The notes under the pieces were generated by a model. That model saw only the letters and a program-made list of their open reading frames with translations, had not been told where the DNA came from and ran no database searches. From contig JACPFM010000133.1 in the NCBI GenBank assembly GCA_016182965.1, positions 1 through 64,000 of the forward strand: a stretch of 64,000 nt of DNA, given 5' to 3'. The stretch's first letter is position 1. Every line of letters begins with the position of its first letter. The translations under genes and the position numbers were made by a program. This DNA is from Deltaproteobacteria bacterium (GTDB taxonomy: Bacteria > Myxococcota_A > Polyangia > Polyangiales > JADJMO01). Positions 43,655-54,254 of the stretch are shown here, piece by piece.

Positions 43655-44200
43655 ATGAAGAAGCTCTCCGCCGTCCTCGCCTGCTCGGTGCTTTCGCTGA
43701 CCGCCTGCGGCGCCCTGGGACCGGGCGACGGGAGCGAAGGCGCTGCGGGTCAGTCCGCTGCCGCCCAAACGGAGTCCTTCGCGACCGTGCGCGGCTTCAA
43801 GGTGGAGATCGACGGCGCGGCAGGAAAAGAGGTCGACACCGCCTGGGAGTCGGTCTCGGGCGGCGAGCTGATCATCGAGGTCACCGAGACCACGATCGGC
43901 AGCGACAGGGATGCGTCGGTCAGCCCCGCTCGCAGCAGCGGCGTCGGCAACGTCACGCTCCGCGGTGTCATGACCCGGAAACGCGCCGCGCTGTGCACGT
44001 GGACGGCCAACCGCGCCCTCGACTCGAGGCAGACGCTCACCGTCACCGAGCAGTTATCCGTCGACGGCCAGGTGAGCGACGGCAAGCAGATCGTCCTCTC
44101 CGACTGCTTCCCCATCCGCTGCGCCGGTCAGAAGCTCCAGATCCTGTGCCCGCGCGAGCGCGCACGCGTGACGTTGGGCCCTGTCGCCTGCTGCGAGTAG
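43655..44200 (+). CDS. Lipoprotein with possible phage tail-tube-like (gp19) fold
   Basis: 181 residues. Signal and lipobox MKKLSAVLACSVLSLTACG. The mature part FKVEIDGAAG, a WESVSGGELIIEVTET stretch, VGNVTLRGVMTRKRAALCTW and GKQIVLSDCFPIR recall the T4 gp19/Hcp-like tail-tube family pattern (strand - sharp turn - GNVTL..G..T). Four Cys near the C-terminus suggest disulphides. This relationship is a pattern-based guess. If true, a tail-tube-like protein is anchored on the cell envelope. It is divergent from the pseudokinase cluster and has no phage genes around it. Confidence 0.6.
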   Translation: MKKLSAVLACSVLSLTACGALGPGDGSEGAAGQSAAAQTESFATVRGFKVEIDGAAGKEVDTAWESVSGGELIIEVTETTIGSDRDASVSPARSSGVGNVTLRGVMTRKRAALCTWTANRALDSRQTLTVTEQLSVDGQVSDGKQIVLSDCFPIRCAGQKLQILCPRERARVTLGPVACCE

Positions 44201-44420
44201 CGGGTCGCCGCCACGGGGAAGGTCCCGGTGCTCGTCGAGCACCGCACGCTCACGTCCGCACGGAGCGCCTCGCCGGTCGCGACGCCGAAGATCGCGCCGA
44301 CCCCGCTGGGACCGGTGAAGACGTCCAAGCGCGTGCCGGGGGCGCGGCGGCAGAACGATTCGGATCCGCCGAGCGCTTCAGGTGCTTGCGGCAGCCGCGG
44401 GACGGGCGCATCACTCGCGC

Positions 44421-45227
44421 GTGCGCCGCCTCGCACTGAGCGTCGTTCTCGCGGTCACGGGTTGCCGCCCGACGCTCCCCTCCACGGCGAGCGGCGCTGC
44501 GGCATGCCCGCTCTCACTCGGGCTCCTGCACGGGCGGCGCATCGACGCCGACGTACGCGCACGGTGCGAGCGAGCATGCAGCGACGGCGATCGTGAGGCG
44601 TGCGTCGTGATGTCGATCGCGCTCGAGGACGGACGCGGGGGACCGAAGGATCTTCCACGCGCGCAGGCGCTCGCAGAATCCCAGTGCACCGCCGACTTTG
44701 CGCCCGGCTGCACGAGGCTCGGCGTGCTCGACAAGACGCGCAGCCGCGAGTTGTTCCAGCGCGCGTGCGACATGGGCGACCAGGTCGGGTGCCTCCAGCT
44801 CGGCTGGTGGTACGAGCACCTCGATGGCGCGGCGCGCGACTACCAGCGGGCGGCCAGCCTCTATCGTGGTGCGTGCGAGCACGGCCAACCGGTCGGATGC
44901 ACCAACCTCGGGTTTCTCGTCGCAGAGGGGCTCCTCGACGGGAAGAAGGACCGGGCGAGGGCGATGCAGCTCTTCCGGCGCGCGTGCGAGGCAGGAGCTG
45001 CCTCGGGCTGCAACAACCTGGCGGTGGCCATCGTCGATGCGGAGCCGGCTCGCGCGCTCGCGCTCTTCGAGCGTGCGTGCCGCGACGACTATGGGACGGC
45101 GTGCGTCAACCTGGCGCGCGTGATCGTTCAATCCGATCCGGCTCGCGCGCGTGCCCTGCTGGAGGTGGAGTGCAGGGAAGAGACGGAGCACGCCTGCGAG
45201 GATCTGCGCGACTACTTTGGCCGGTGA
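44421..45227 (+). CDS. Sel1-like repeat lipoprotein
   Basis: 268 residues from GTG 44421. The N-terminus VRRLALSVVLAVTGC has a lipobox (Cys near 15). The mature part contains about five Sel1/TPR-like repeats, each with a Cys pair: QRACDMGDQVGCLQLGWWYE, RGACEHGQPVGCTNLGFLV, RRACEAGAASGCNNLAVAI, ERACRDDYGTACVNLARVI. The Cys spacing within repeats is typical of beta-lactamase-HcpA-type Sel1 proteins, with each repeat cross-linked. A secreted envelope adaptor is likely. It stands alone. Confidence 0.82.
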   Translation: MRRLALSVVLAVTGCRPTLPSTASGAAACPLSLGLLHGRRIDADVRARCERACSDGDREACVVMSIALEDGRGGPKDLPRAQALAESQCTADFAPGCTRLGVLDKTRSRELFQRACDMGDQVGCLQLGWWYEHLDGAARDYQRAASLYRGACEHGQPVGCTNLGFLVAEGLLDGKKDRARAMQLFRRACEAGAASGCNNLAVAIVDAEPARALALFERACRDDYGTACVNLARVIVQSDPARARALLEVECREETEHACEDLRDYFGR

Positions 45228-45347
45228 CGCGGCAGGCGATCTGTCAGCGCACCGGCAGCACGCCGCCACGGCCCATCGGCAAGCCGGGGAAGCACGGAAA
45301 TCAAGCGACCGCGCGCGCCGATCGCGCAGCGACACGCTGTGACGCGA

Positions 45348-47093
45348 CTACTCGTACCGCAGCCCCTCGACCGGCAGCAGCTTCGACGCCGCGCGCGCCG
45401 GGTAGAGCGTGCTCAGCGCGCAGATCACCAGCGCGGCGACGGTGACGGCGGCGAAGTCCCAGGGGTTCACCGCGATGGGGAGGCGATCGATGTAGTAGAC
45501 GTCGGGGTCGATGCGGACGCCGAACCACGACAGGCCGTAGCAGATGGCGTAGCCGGTCGCGACGCCGAACATCGTGCCGATGCCGCCGATGATCATGCCC
45601 TCGACCATGAACACGCGGAGGATGGCCACGTCGGAGGCGCCGAGCGCCTTGAGGATGGCGATCTCCTTGCCCTTCTCGGTCACCATCAAGAGCAGCGTGC
45701 AGAGGATGCAGAAGCTCGCCACGATGATCGCGAGCGAGAGCACGATGAACGTGGCGATGCGCTCGAGCTTGAGGGCCGAGAAGAGGTTCTTGTTGATCTC
45801 GCGCCAGTCGCGCACGCGGAGCTCGGGGCGCGCCACCGCGCGCTCGATCAGCGGGCGGATCGTCTCGGCCGCGTCGGGATCGGTGACCTTCACCTGGATG
45901 GCGCCGATGCGGTCGGGCTGCTCGAGGAACTCCTTGGCGACGTCCATCAGGATGTAGCCGTGCGAGACGTCGTACTCGTACATGCCGGAGAAGAAGATCC
46001 CGGCGACGCGGAACTTCTTCTCGCGCGGGATGACGCCGGCGGGCGTCAGCTCGCCCATGCGTGACACCAGCGAGACCTCGGAGCCGAGGCGCAGGTGAAG
46101 CGTCTTGGCGAGCTCGCGGCCGATGACGATGCCCGGGTACACCGGCCGATCGGGGATCGGCGGCGGCAGCGGGCGCGCGAGCTTGTCGACCTCCGGATCG
46201 GGCGCCTCGTGTCCCTTGGTGACGAAGCCAGGCGGCAAGGACGACGCCGGCGCCGGCTTGTCTTCGATGGGCCGGAACAGGGCCTCGTCCTCGTCGACGC
46301 CGCGGCGCTCCGACCAGGGCAGCGACGCGACCCGCTCCGGCTCGGCGAGCCACTCGAGCTTGCCGAGCTCCACGTTCTTCGGCAGGTCGATCACCAGGCC
46401 GACGGTCGACAGGTCGACGCCGCGCAGGAGCACGCCGGCGGTGTTGGTGCCGACCGACGCCATGACCTCGCTGGTGATCATCGGCGTCCCCGCGACGACG
46501 CCGGGCACCTCGCGCACGCGGCCGATGACCGGCTCCCACTCGATGAAGCCCTGCGGCTGTGGCGTGTCGACCGTGACGTGCGCGTTGTTGGCGAGGATCT
46601 TCCGCTTCAGGTCCTGCCCGAACCCGCCCATGATCGAGATGACGCCGCCGAGCGAGCACGAAGACACGCTGACGCCGAGGATCGACAGGATGGAGATGAT
46701 CGTGAGGAAGCCGCTCTTGTGCGCGCGCACGTGCCGCGCACCGACGTAGCGGGCGAACCCCGCGCGCTCGAGCGCGTCGAGGATGAGCGGCAAGAGCGCC
46801 GCGAGCACCAGCACGAGCAGCAGCACGCCGGTGCCGAGGGCGCTGGCGCGGATGATCTCGTGCTGCATCACCACCTTCGACCCGCGCGTGACCGGCAGCG
46901 CGGCGGCGGCGCGGACAAGCCAGAGGAAGGCCACCGTCAGCACGGCGCCGATGGCGACGAGGATCCACCCGACGACCGGACGCTTGGGGCGGCGCTCGCC
47001 CGCGAGGTGGTCCTTCCGCGTCGCCCGCAGGACGAGGATCACCATGCCCACCGCGGTGAGCAGCAACAGCGAGACGGGGATGCCGAAGATCAT
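45348..47093 (-). CDS. LolC/LolE-family lipoprotein transporter permease
   Basis: 581 residues, against about 410 for LolC/E. The typical ABC-2-like permease core has a first transmembrane helix after GARHVRAHKSGFLTIISILSILGVSVSSC (about 115-145), a large periplasmic domain (about 170-440), and a three-helix C-terminus with KGKEIAILKALGASD (about 486). An additional N-terminal part of about 110 residues has three hydrophobic segments not seen in E. coli LolC/E. A Pro-rich loop (about 300-330) is also extra. It follows lysS by 78 bases, a frequent neighbour of lolCE. LolD is at 32815, separate. Confidence 0.85.
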   Translation of the reverse strand: MIFGIPVSLLLLTAVGMVILVLRATRKDHLAGERRPKRPVVGWILVAIGAVLTVAFLWLVRAAAALPVTRGSKVVMQHEIIRASALGTGVLLLVLVLAALLPLILDALERAGFARYVGARHVRAHKSGFLTIISILSILGVSVSSCSLGGVISIMGGFGQDLKRKILANNAHVTVDTPQPQGFIEWEPVIGRVREVPGVVAGTPMITSEVMASVGTNTAGVLLRGVDLSTVGLVIDLPKNVELGKLEWLAEPERVASLPWSERRGVDEDEALFRPIEDKPAPASSLPPGFVTKGHEAPDPEVDKLARPLPPPIPDRPVYPGIVIGRELAKTLHLRLGSEVSLVSRMGELTPAGVIPREKKFRVAGIFFSGMYEYDVSHGYILMDVAKEFLEQPDRIGAIQVKVTDPDAAETIRPLIERAVARPELRVRDWREINKNLFSALKLERIATFIVLSLAIIVASFCILCTLLLMVTEKGKEIAILKALGASDVAILRVFMVEGMIIGGIGTMFGVATGYAICYGLSWFGVRIDPDVYYIDRLPIAVNPWDFAAVTVAALVICALSTLYPARAASKLLPVEGLRYE

Positions 47094-47171
47094 CGGGTGG
47101 TGCTCATCACGAGAATCGGGAGCCGGAGCGGGAGCGGGAGGGGAACCCGGGGAGCTCCGCGCGGATTCCCG

Positions 47172-48889
<1,718 letters not shown>

Positions 48890-48893
<4 letters not shown>

Positions 48894-49909
48894 GATTCGC
48901 CTGAGGGCAGCAGCGCCGCCATGTCGTCGGGGAGGGGCGCGTCGACGACGAAGGGTTTGACGTTCCTGCCGCCTGCGTACGAGACGCGGCTCGCGTGCAG
49001 CGCGTGACGCCCGAGCTCGGGCGCCGACGGCCCGCCGTAGAGGCCGTCGCCGACGAGCGGCGCGCCGATGGCGGCGAAGTGGACGCGGATCTGGTGGCGG
49101 AGCGCCTTGGTCGCCGTGGCGTCGACGAGCACGCGCGCCTCGCCGTCGGGCGTCTCGAAGCGGCGCACCACCTTGTAGTCGGTGCGCGCGTCGCGCGGCG
49201 ACAGGCGGTGCACGTCGCGCGGGTGCACGCAGGCGAACACGCGGCGCTTGTCCTTCGGGTGGGGGGCGAGCGGCACGTCGATGGAGCCGCGATCGGCGAG
49301 CTCGCCCTCGCTCGCGACCGAGGCCGCGCGGCCGCTGCCGGCCCCGGGCGCGATGATCGCGAGGTAGTGCTTCTCGATGCGCCCCTCGCGGAGCGCGATC
49401 TTGAGCTCGTCGAAGGCGGCCTGCGTGCGGGCGACGATGACGAGGCCGGAGGTGTCGGTGTCGAGGCGGTGCACGAGGCCCGGCTCGCGCGGATCGGCGC
49501 CGACGCCGGCGACGTCGGGGAAGCGCGCGACGAGGCCGTTGGCGAGCGTGCCGAGCTCGCCGCCGCGGAGCGGGGCGGAGGCGAGGCGCGGCGGCTTGTG
49601 CACGACGAGCATCGAGTCGGTCTCGAGGCGGACGTCGATCTCGATGTCGGCGTCGGGCAGGGCGCGCGGATCGGTGTCCTCGTCGGCGGAGGCGATCTCG
49701 AGCCGGTCGTCGGTGTGGACGACGGAGCCCTTCACGGCGCGCTTGCCATTGACGCGAACGCCCGCCTCGAGGAGCGCCTTGGCGCCGGAGCGGGACACCT
49801 CGGCCAGGACGGTGAGCGCCTTGTCGAGCCTCGCGCCGTCGAGCGACGCGGGGACGATCAGCGTCTTGGCCGGCTGACGTTGCGCGCTGGATTCGGTGTC
49901 TTCGGACAT
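48890..49909 (-). CDS. RluD-family pseudouridine synthase with S4 domain
   Basis: 339 residues. An S4 RNA-binding domain (about 20-75, ARLDKALTVLAEVSRSGAKALLEAGVRVNGK) precedes the RluA/RluD catalytic domain. The nucleophilic Asp is in HRLDTDTSGLVI (Asp150), with HQIRVHFAAIGAPLVGDGLYG as motif III. It isomerises uridine in rRNA. Which position is modified cannot be told from sequence alone. ATG 49909 gives an acidic N-terminal tail. It is coupled to lysS downstream. Confidence 0.92.
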
Positions 49910-50016
49910 GGGGGCGGAGACGTATGCCACCGGCGGAACGCCCTGGGAAGGGGGCGCGCGCCGTGGGAGGGGCGGGCGCTCGCCGCGAAGCGCGAGCGGC
50001 GGTAGGCTGACGGCCG

Positions 50017-50724
50017 ATGGAAGGCGTCTGTTCGTCGTGCGGCGCGCCCGCGAAGCCCGGCATCATCATCTGCGAGTTCTGCGAGAACCCGGTCAGCGCC
50101 GAGGCGGCGCGGCGCGCGATCCCGTGCCGCCAGTGCCAGACGCTGAACGTCGAGACGGCCCAGCAGTGCATCAAGTGCAAGGGCTGGCTCGTGGTGCAGT
50201 GCCTGTTCTGCAACCACCTCACGCGCAACGACGCGCCGGCCTGCCACGCCTGCCGCGAGCCGTTCGCCGGCGCCGCCGAGCGCAAGGCCGCGCGCGACGC
50301 CGACGCGCGACGGCAGCAGTATTTCCAGGTCGCCGGCGCGGTCGCGCCACTCGCCGGCTCGCTGCTCGGCGGCGTGGCCGGCGCGTTCCTCGGAAACCAG
50401 TGGAGCCCGTCGAGCCACCACCACGGGCCCTCGTCGTACCAGGGCTCCTCGTACGGCAACCACTCGTACCACGGTCAGCACACCGAGAGTCACCGCGTCG
50501 GCGAGTCGTTCGCCGAGGACTCCTCGTACTCGTCGTCGTCGTCCTCGTCGTCTTCGTCGTCCTCGTCGTCGTCCGAGGGAGGCGGGTTCTTCGACAGCAT
50601 CCTCGACAGCGGCTCCTCGTCGTCGAACGAGCGGTCCGAGAGCAGCAGCTCGGAGGGCGGCGGGTTCTTCGACAGCGTCGCCGAGTCGTTCAGCGACGAC
50701 GACGATAGCGGGTCGCGGGGCTGA
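50017..50724 (+). CDS. Zinc-ribbon protein with poly-Ser tail
   Basis: 235 residues. Four or five CxxC knuckles occur in the first 85 residues (CSSCGAPA, CEFCENP, CRQCQTLN, CIKCKGW, CLFCNHL, CHACREP), suggesting double zinc-ribbons. A Gly-zipper-like hydrophobic segment (about 105-125: VAPLAGSLLGGVAGAFLG) could insert in a membrane. The C-terminal half is His/Ser/Tyr-rich with a 16-residue run of serine and repeated EGGGFFDS. Function unknown. Membrane-proximal adaptor is a guess. The serine tract is encoded by TCG/TCC repeats and may vary in length. Confidence 0.75.
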   Translation: MEGVCSSCGAPAKPGIIICEFCENPVSAEAARRAIPCRQCQTLNVETAQQCIKCKGWLVVQCLFCNHLTRNDAPACHACREPFAGAAERKAARDADARRQQYFQVAGAVAPLAGSLLGGVAGAFLGNQWSPSSHHHGPSSYQGSSYGNHSYHGQHTESHRVGESFAEDSSYSSSSSSSSSSSSSSSEGGGFFDSILDSGSSSSNERSESSSSEGGGFFDSVAESFSDDDDSGSRG

Positions 50725-50769
50725 GCTGCGGCGCAGGCGGTGGCGTCGTGCTGGCTGATGCGGGCTGGG

Positions 50770-50874
50770 TCTAGAGTCTAGAGTCTAGAGTCTAGAGTCG
50801 AGAGTCGGGCCGGCGGCCCGCGCATGTCGACCTTCGGCCTTCGACGTTCGATGTTCGACCTTCGACGTTCGACC
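50770..50874. repeat. TCTAGAG array followed by TTCGACC array
   Basis: Four copies of TCTAGAG plus a variant TCGAGAG (50770-50804) begin 45 bases after the zinc-ribbon gene's stop. Then seven copies of TTCGACC-type heptamers (50826-50874) precede the transpeptidase gene at 50925. The first unit is identical to the arrays at 13314 and 40217. Confidence 0.93.
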
Positions 50875-50924
50875 GTGTCCGCCAGACCTTTGCCTCCGGC
50901 GCGGATCCGTCGCAACGTCTCTCG

Positions 50925-52556
50925 GTGCGTTCGCTGCTGACGGCCGGGCTCGTGTGCGGCACCGCTCTGGGCGGTGCGCTCATGCCTGCGTGCGGAAAGG
51001 CGCCGGGCGAGCCGCCGGCGCCGATGACCTCCGCGGTTCCCTACGCCGTCGCGCCCGCCGAATCCGCTTCCGCGTTCGCGTCCGCGTCCGCGTCCGCGTC
51101 TGCGTTCCCGTCGGCGTCCGCGTCTGTGTCCGCGTCCGCTTCGGGGCCGCTGATCTCGACCGGGCGTTTCCTTGCGTGGGTCTACGAGAAGCCGCGGCTC
51201 GACGCGCCGAAGGCCGGGTGGATCCGCGCCGGCACGCGCGTCGTGCGCTCGGCCGAGCCGCTCGCCGGCGCGGGGTGCAAAGGCAAGTGGTGGGCGGTGG
51301 AGCCCGCGGGGTTCGTCTGCGAAGGACAGGACGGGGTCACCACCGATCTCGAGGACAAGGCGGTCGTCGCCGCGGCCGCGCGCCCGCCGGACGTGACCTC
51401 GCCGTTCCCCTACGGCTACGCGACGTCGAACGGCGCGCCGCTCTACGTGCGCATCCCCACCAAGGAGCAGCAGCAGAAGCTCGAGGGCGACGTCGAGGCG
51501 CACCTCGCGAACGTCGCCAAGCTCCGCGCCAAGACGCCGCCCGACAAGCTCCCGCCCGAGAGCGCGCTGCCGGTCGGGCCGATCCCGTCGTTCCTCGAGA
51601 ACCACGCGCAGGTGCCCAACATCCTCCCGTGGAACGTCCCGAGCGGCGCGGTGCGCGTGGGCGAGGCGTGGAGGACCATGCGCCTGTCGCTGCTCTCGGC
51701 GTTCGAGAGCGAGGGGCGCACGTTCTATCTCACGACCGAGCACTACATCGTCCCGGCCGATCGCATGCGCGCCGCGCGCCTCGCCGACTTCCAGGGCGTG
51801 CACCTCGCCGGGCCCGACGAGCAGGGCGAGCACCTGCCGATGGTCTGGGTGCGCTGGAAGCCCGCGCGCCTGCACCTGCTCGAGAACGGCAAGGCCGTCG
51901 CCAAGGATCACCTGATGCCGTTCCAGGCGCACGCCGGCATCGCGAAGAAGGAGCGCGTGATCGACGGCACGAAGTACTTCGAGCTGCTCGCCCCGCCGGC
52001 GGGCGTCCCCGAGGGCACGTGGCTCGTGCGCGCCGAGGGCACGACCAAGGTCGATGCGGCCACCGAGCTCCCCTACGACGTCGGCCCCGACGAACGCTGG
52101 ATCGAGGTGAGCATCCAGCGTCAGTCGCTCGTCCTCTATCAGGGGCTGCGTCCGCTGTTCGTCACGCTGGTCTCGACCGGCGTCGACGTGAACGGCGATC
52201 CCGAGACGTCACGCGCCACCCCGCGCGGCCACTACCGCATCGGCAACAAGCACCTCTCCTGGCGCATGGCCGGCGACGAGAAGCCGCCCGCGAAGGAGGG
52301 CGAGCAGCCCGACCCGCGCTACCGCATCGACGACGTCCCCTACGTGCAGTACTTCCACGGGGGCTACGCGCTGCACGCCGCGTTCTGGCACGACTCGTTC
52401 GGCAACCCGAAGAGCCACGGCTGCATCAACCTCTCGCCGCGCGACGCGCTGTGGATGTTCGGTCAGACCGAGCCGAAGGTCCCGGTGGGGTGGCACGGGG
52501 TGTACTCGGGGCGCGCGGGGGCGGCGAAGGGGACGACGCTGATCGTGCACATGTGA
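50925..52556 (+). CDS. L,D-transpeptidase (YkuD) lipoprotein
   Basis: 543 residues from GTG 50925. Signal and lipobox ALGGALMPACG (Cys about 25), then an Ala/Ser-rich linker with hexanucleotide repeats (about 45-66), a central domain, and a C-terminal YkuD domain (about 385-543). The catalytic motif is YALHAAFWHDSFGNPKSHGC (about 483-502) with the nucleophilic Cys in SHGCINLSPRD. It crosslinks peptidoglycan stem peptides, or attaches lipoproteins to it. It acts in the periplasm. The arrangement is typical of cell-wall-tethering enzymes. Confidence 0.93.
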   Translation: MRSLLTAGLVCGTALGGALMPACGKAPGEPPAPMTSAVPYAVAPAESASAFASASASASAFPSASASVSASASGPLISTGRFLAWVYEKPRLDAPKAGWIRAGTRVVRSAEPLAGAGCKGKWWAVEPAGFVCEGQDGVTTDLEDKAVVAAAARPPDVTSPFPYGYATSNGAPLYVRIPTKEQQQKLEGDVEAHLANVAKLRAKTPPDKLPPESALPVGPIPSFLENHAQVPNILPWNVPSGAVRVGEAWRTMRLSLLSAFESEGRTFYLTTEHYIVPADRMRAARLADFQGVHLAGPDEQGEHLPMVWVRWKPARLHLLENGKAVAKDHLMPFQAHAGIAKKERVIDGTKYFELLAPPAGVPEGTWLVRAEGTTKVDAATELPYDVGPDERWIEVSIQRQSLVLYQGLRPLFVTLVSTGVDVNGDPETSRATPRGHYRIGNKHLSWRMAGDEKPPAKEGEQPDPRYRIDDVPYVQYFHGGYALHAAFWHDSFGNPKSHGCINLSPRDALWMFGQTEPKVPVGWHGVYSGRAGAAKGTTLIVHM

Positions 52557-52575
52557 CGGCCAGGCTCGCGGACCG

Positions 52576-52603
52576 GGTCGAACGTCGAAGGTCGAAGGTC
52601 GAA
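52576..52603 (+). repeat. Four copies of GGTCGAA-type heptamer
   Basis: Four contiguous 7-bp units (the second is CGTCGAA) begin 20 bases after the L,D-transpeptidase stop. It is another 7-bp array directly behind a gene end. The nearby sequence up to 52688 contains nothing else I can identify. Confidence 0.9.
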
Positions 52604-52688
52604 TCCGCGACGCTCCTCCGGGCCTTGAACCCACGCGTCGTCCGGCTGGTGACGACGGCTTGACGACGAAGGGTGACCGGGTGGGTTC

Positions 52689-52780
52689 TTCCCGATCGGG
52701 AATGAGGGCTGCGCCATGATCGCTTTGTTCCCGATCGGGAAGTTTATCGCCCGGCGTGCTATTGTCTTCCCGATCGGGAA
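52689..52780. promoter_or_regulatory. Triple operator for hipBA
   Basis: Three identical 14-bp palindromes TTCCCGATCGGGAA at 52689-52702, 52728-52741 and 52767-52780, exactly 39 bases apart. The third ends 9 bases before the hipB ATG. Positioned like autoregulatory operators of toxin-antitoxin loci, bound by HipB or a HipBA complex. TATTGT at 52760 is a possible -10 box between the second and third sites. Confidence 0.9.
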
Positions 52781-52789
52781 GGACCACGG

Positions 52790-53008
52790 ATGAGGCTCCG
52801 GCACGTCGAAGATCTGGGCGCAGCGATTCGAGCGGAGCGGAAGGCGCAGCGCCTCACGCAGGCGCGGCTTGCGGCTCTGGCCGGTGTGAGCCCGAGGTTC
52901 CTGATCGAGCTCGAGCACGGTCGGCCGACTGTCGGCCTCGCGCTCACGCTGCGCGTGCTTTCGACGCTCGGGCTGGACTTGCAGCTGACGAAGCGGAGCG
53001 GCGCGTGA
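52790..53008 (+). CDS. hipB: HipB-like XRE-family antitoxin / autorepressor
   Basis: 72 residues, nearly all a Cro/CI-type helix-turn-helix: LGAAIRAERKAQRLTQARLAALAGVSPRFLIELEHGRPTV, then a short dimerisation end. It probably represses its own operon through the triple palindrome and neutralises HipA. The stop overlaps the hipA start (GTGA). HipB proteins are often 80-90 residues, so this one is compact. Confidence 0.9.
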   Translation: MRLRHVEDLGAAIRAERKAQRLTQARLAALAGVSPRFLIELEHGRPTVGLALTLRVLSTLGLDLQLTKRSGA

Positions 53009-54219
53009 AGCTGCTGGTCCGATGGCGCGACGCGATCGTCGGCGAGCTGAGCTCGTCGGACGGCGGGCGCACGCTGCGTTTCCGATACGCGAGCGCGACG
53101 GGTCCGCAGGTGTCCCATTCGCTACCGCGCACGCTCGACGAGCAGGACGGCACCTTCTTCGCCAACCTGTTGCCCGAGGGCCAGGAGCGCGAACGACTGG
53201 CCCGGGCGCTCGGGGCTTCGCCCGACAGCGCCCTGTCGCTGCTGGCCGCGGTCGGTGGTGACTGCGCGGGCGCGCTCGAGCTCTTGCCCTTCGGCGAAAC
53301 GAACGCGCCTCCTCCACGACCCGATCGCGTGCTCACGTCCGCGCTGACGATCTCGCTCCAGGTCGACGGCGCGTTGTCGACCATCGTCCGCGAAGGGCTG
53401 CGCCTGTCGCTGGCCGGGGCGCAGGAGAAGGTCCCGGTGATCGTGGCCGGATCCGACCTGGTCCTGCCCGGGACGTCTTCGGTGTCGACCCACATCCTCA
53501 AGCTCCCGAGCAAGAGCTTCCGCGGCGTCATCGAGAACGAGCACTTCGTCATGCGCGTCGCCCGCAAGGCCGGGCTGATCGTGCCGACGACCACGCTGTG
53601 GCGCCTGCCGACCGAAGACGTCGCGCTGCTCGTGGACCGGTTCGATCGACGCGGTGGACGGCGACTCCACCAGGAGGATCTCTGCCAGGCGACCGGTCGC
53701 GCGCCCCATGAGAAGTACGAGGCGGACGGCGGTCCGACGCTCGCCGAGATCGTCGCGGTGCTCCGTGCCGCCTGCGCGCGGCCCGCGGCGGACATCGAAC
53801 GCCTGCTCCGCTGGCAGGCCTTCAACGTGATCGTCGGCAACAACGACGCGCACGCGAAGAACGTCGCGCTCGTGCGCGAGCCCGAGATCGGACTCTCGCC
53901 CGCGTACGACCTGGTCTGCACGCGTGCGTGGCCCGCGCTGTCCTCCGAGCTCGCCCTGCGCGTCGGAGGCCGCCGTCAGGCCGGTGACGTCGATGCGGAG
54001 GCGTGGCGGCTCGAGGCGAGGACATGCGGCGTCGGCGCCGGCCTCGTGCTCGACCTCGTGGCCGACACGTGCGAACGCGTTCGGGCCCACGCGCGGGCGA
54101 CCGCCGAGGAGCTCATGGACGCCGCGCTCGGGAAGGCGACGCCGATCCGCGCGGCGCTCGCGCACATCGAGAAGCAGGTCCGTTGGAGCGAGCGGGCGCT
54201 CGCGCGTGCGAAGCGTTGA
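53005..54219 (+). CDS. hipA: HipA-like Ser/Thr kinase toxin
   Basis: 404 residues from GTG 53005. The HipA N-domain-like start KLLVRWRDAIVGELSS is followed by LAGAQEKVPVI (about 138-148), the ATP-binding STHILKLPSK and conserved LLVDRFDRRG (about 210-219). The catalytic segment is NNDAHAKNVALV (about 277-288, Asp of the ND pair) followed by LSPAYDLV. HipA kinases phosphorylate tRNA synthetases such as GltX. All key residues appear present, so it should be active. A 37-base relic of its 3' end recurs at 58428. Confidence 0.92.
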   Translation: MKLLVRWRDAIVGELSSSDGGRTLRFRYASATGPQVSHSLPRTLDEQDGTFFANLLPEGQERERLARALGASPDSALSLLAAVGGDCAGALELLPFGETNAPPPRPDRVLTSALTISLQVDGALSTIVREGLRLSLAGAQEKVPVIVAGSDLVLPGTSSVSTHILKLPSKSFRGVIENEHFVMRVARKAGLIVPTTTLWRLPTEDVALLVDRFDRRGGRRLHQEDLCQATGRAPHEKYEADGGPTLAEIVAVLRAACARPAADIERLLRWQAFNVIVGNNDAHAKNVALVREPEIGLSPAYDLVCTRAWPALSSELALRVGGRRQAGDVDAEAWRLEARTCGVGAGLVLDLVADTCERVRAHARATAEELMDAALGKATPIRAALAHIEKQVRWSERALARAKR

Positions 54220-54254
54220 ACGAGCGTCGCAGCCCGAAGCGAACGCGCGTGCGA

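Noticed and set aside
44201..44420. Minus-strand frame of 102 codons between the two lipoprotein genes
   Set aside because: It overlaps the 3' end of the gp19-like lipoprotein gene, has no ribosome site and no family pattern.
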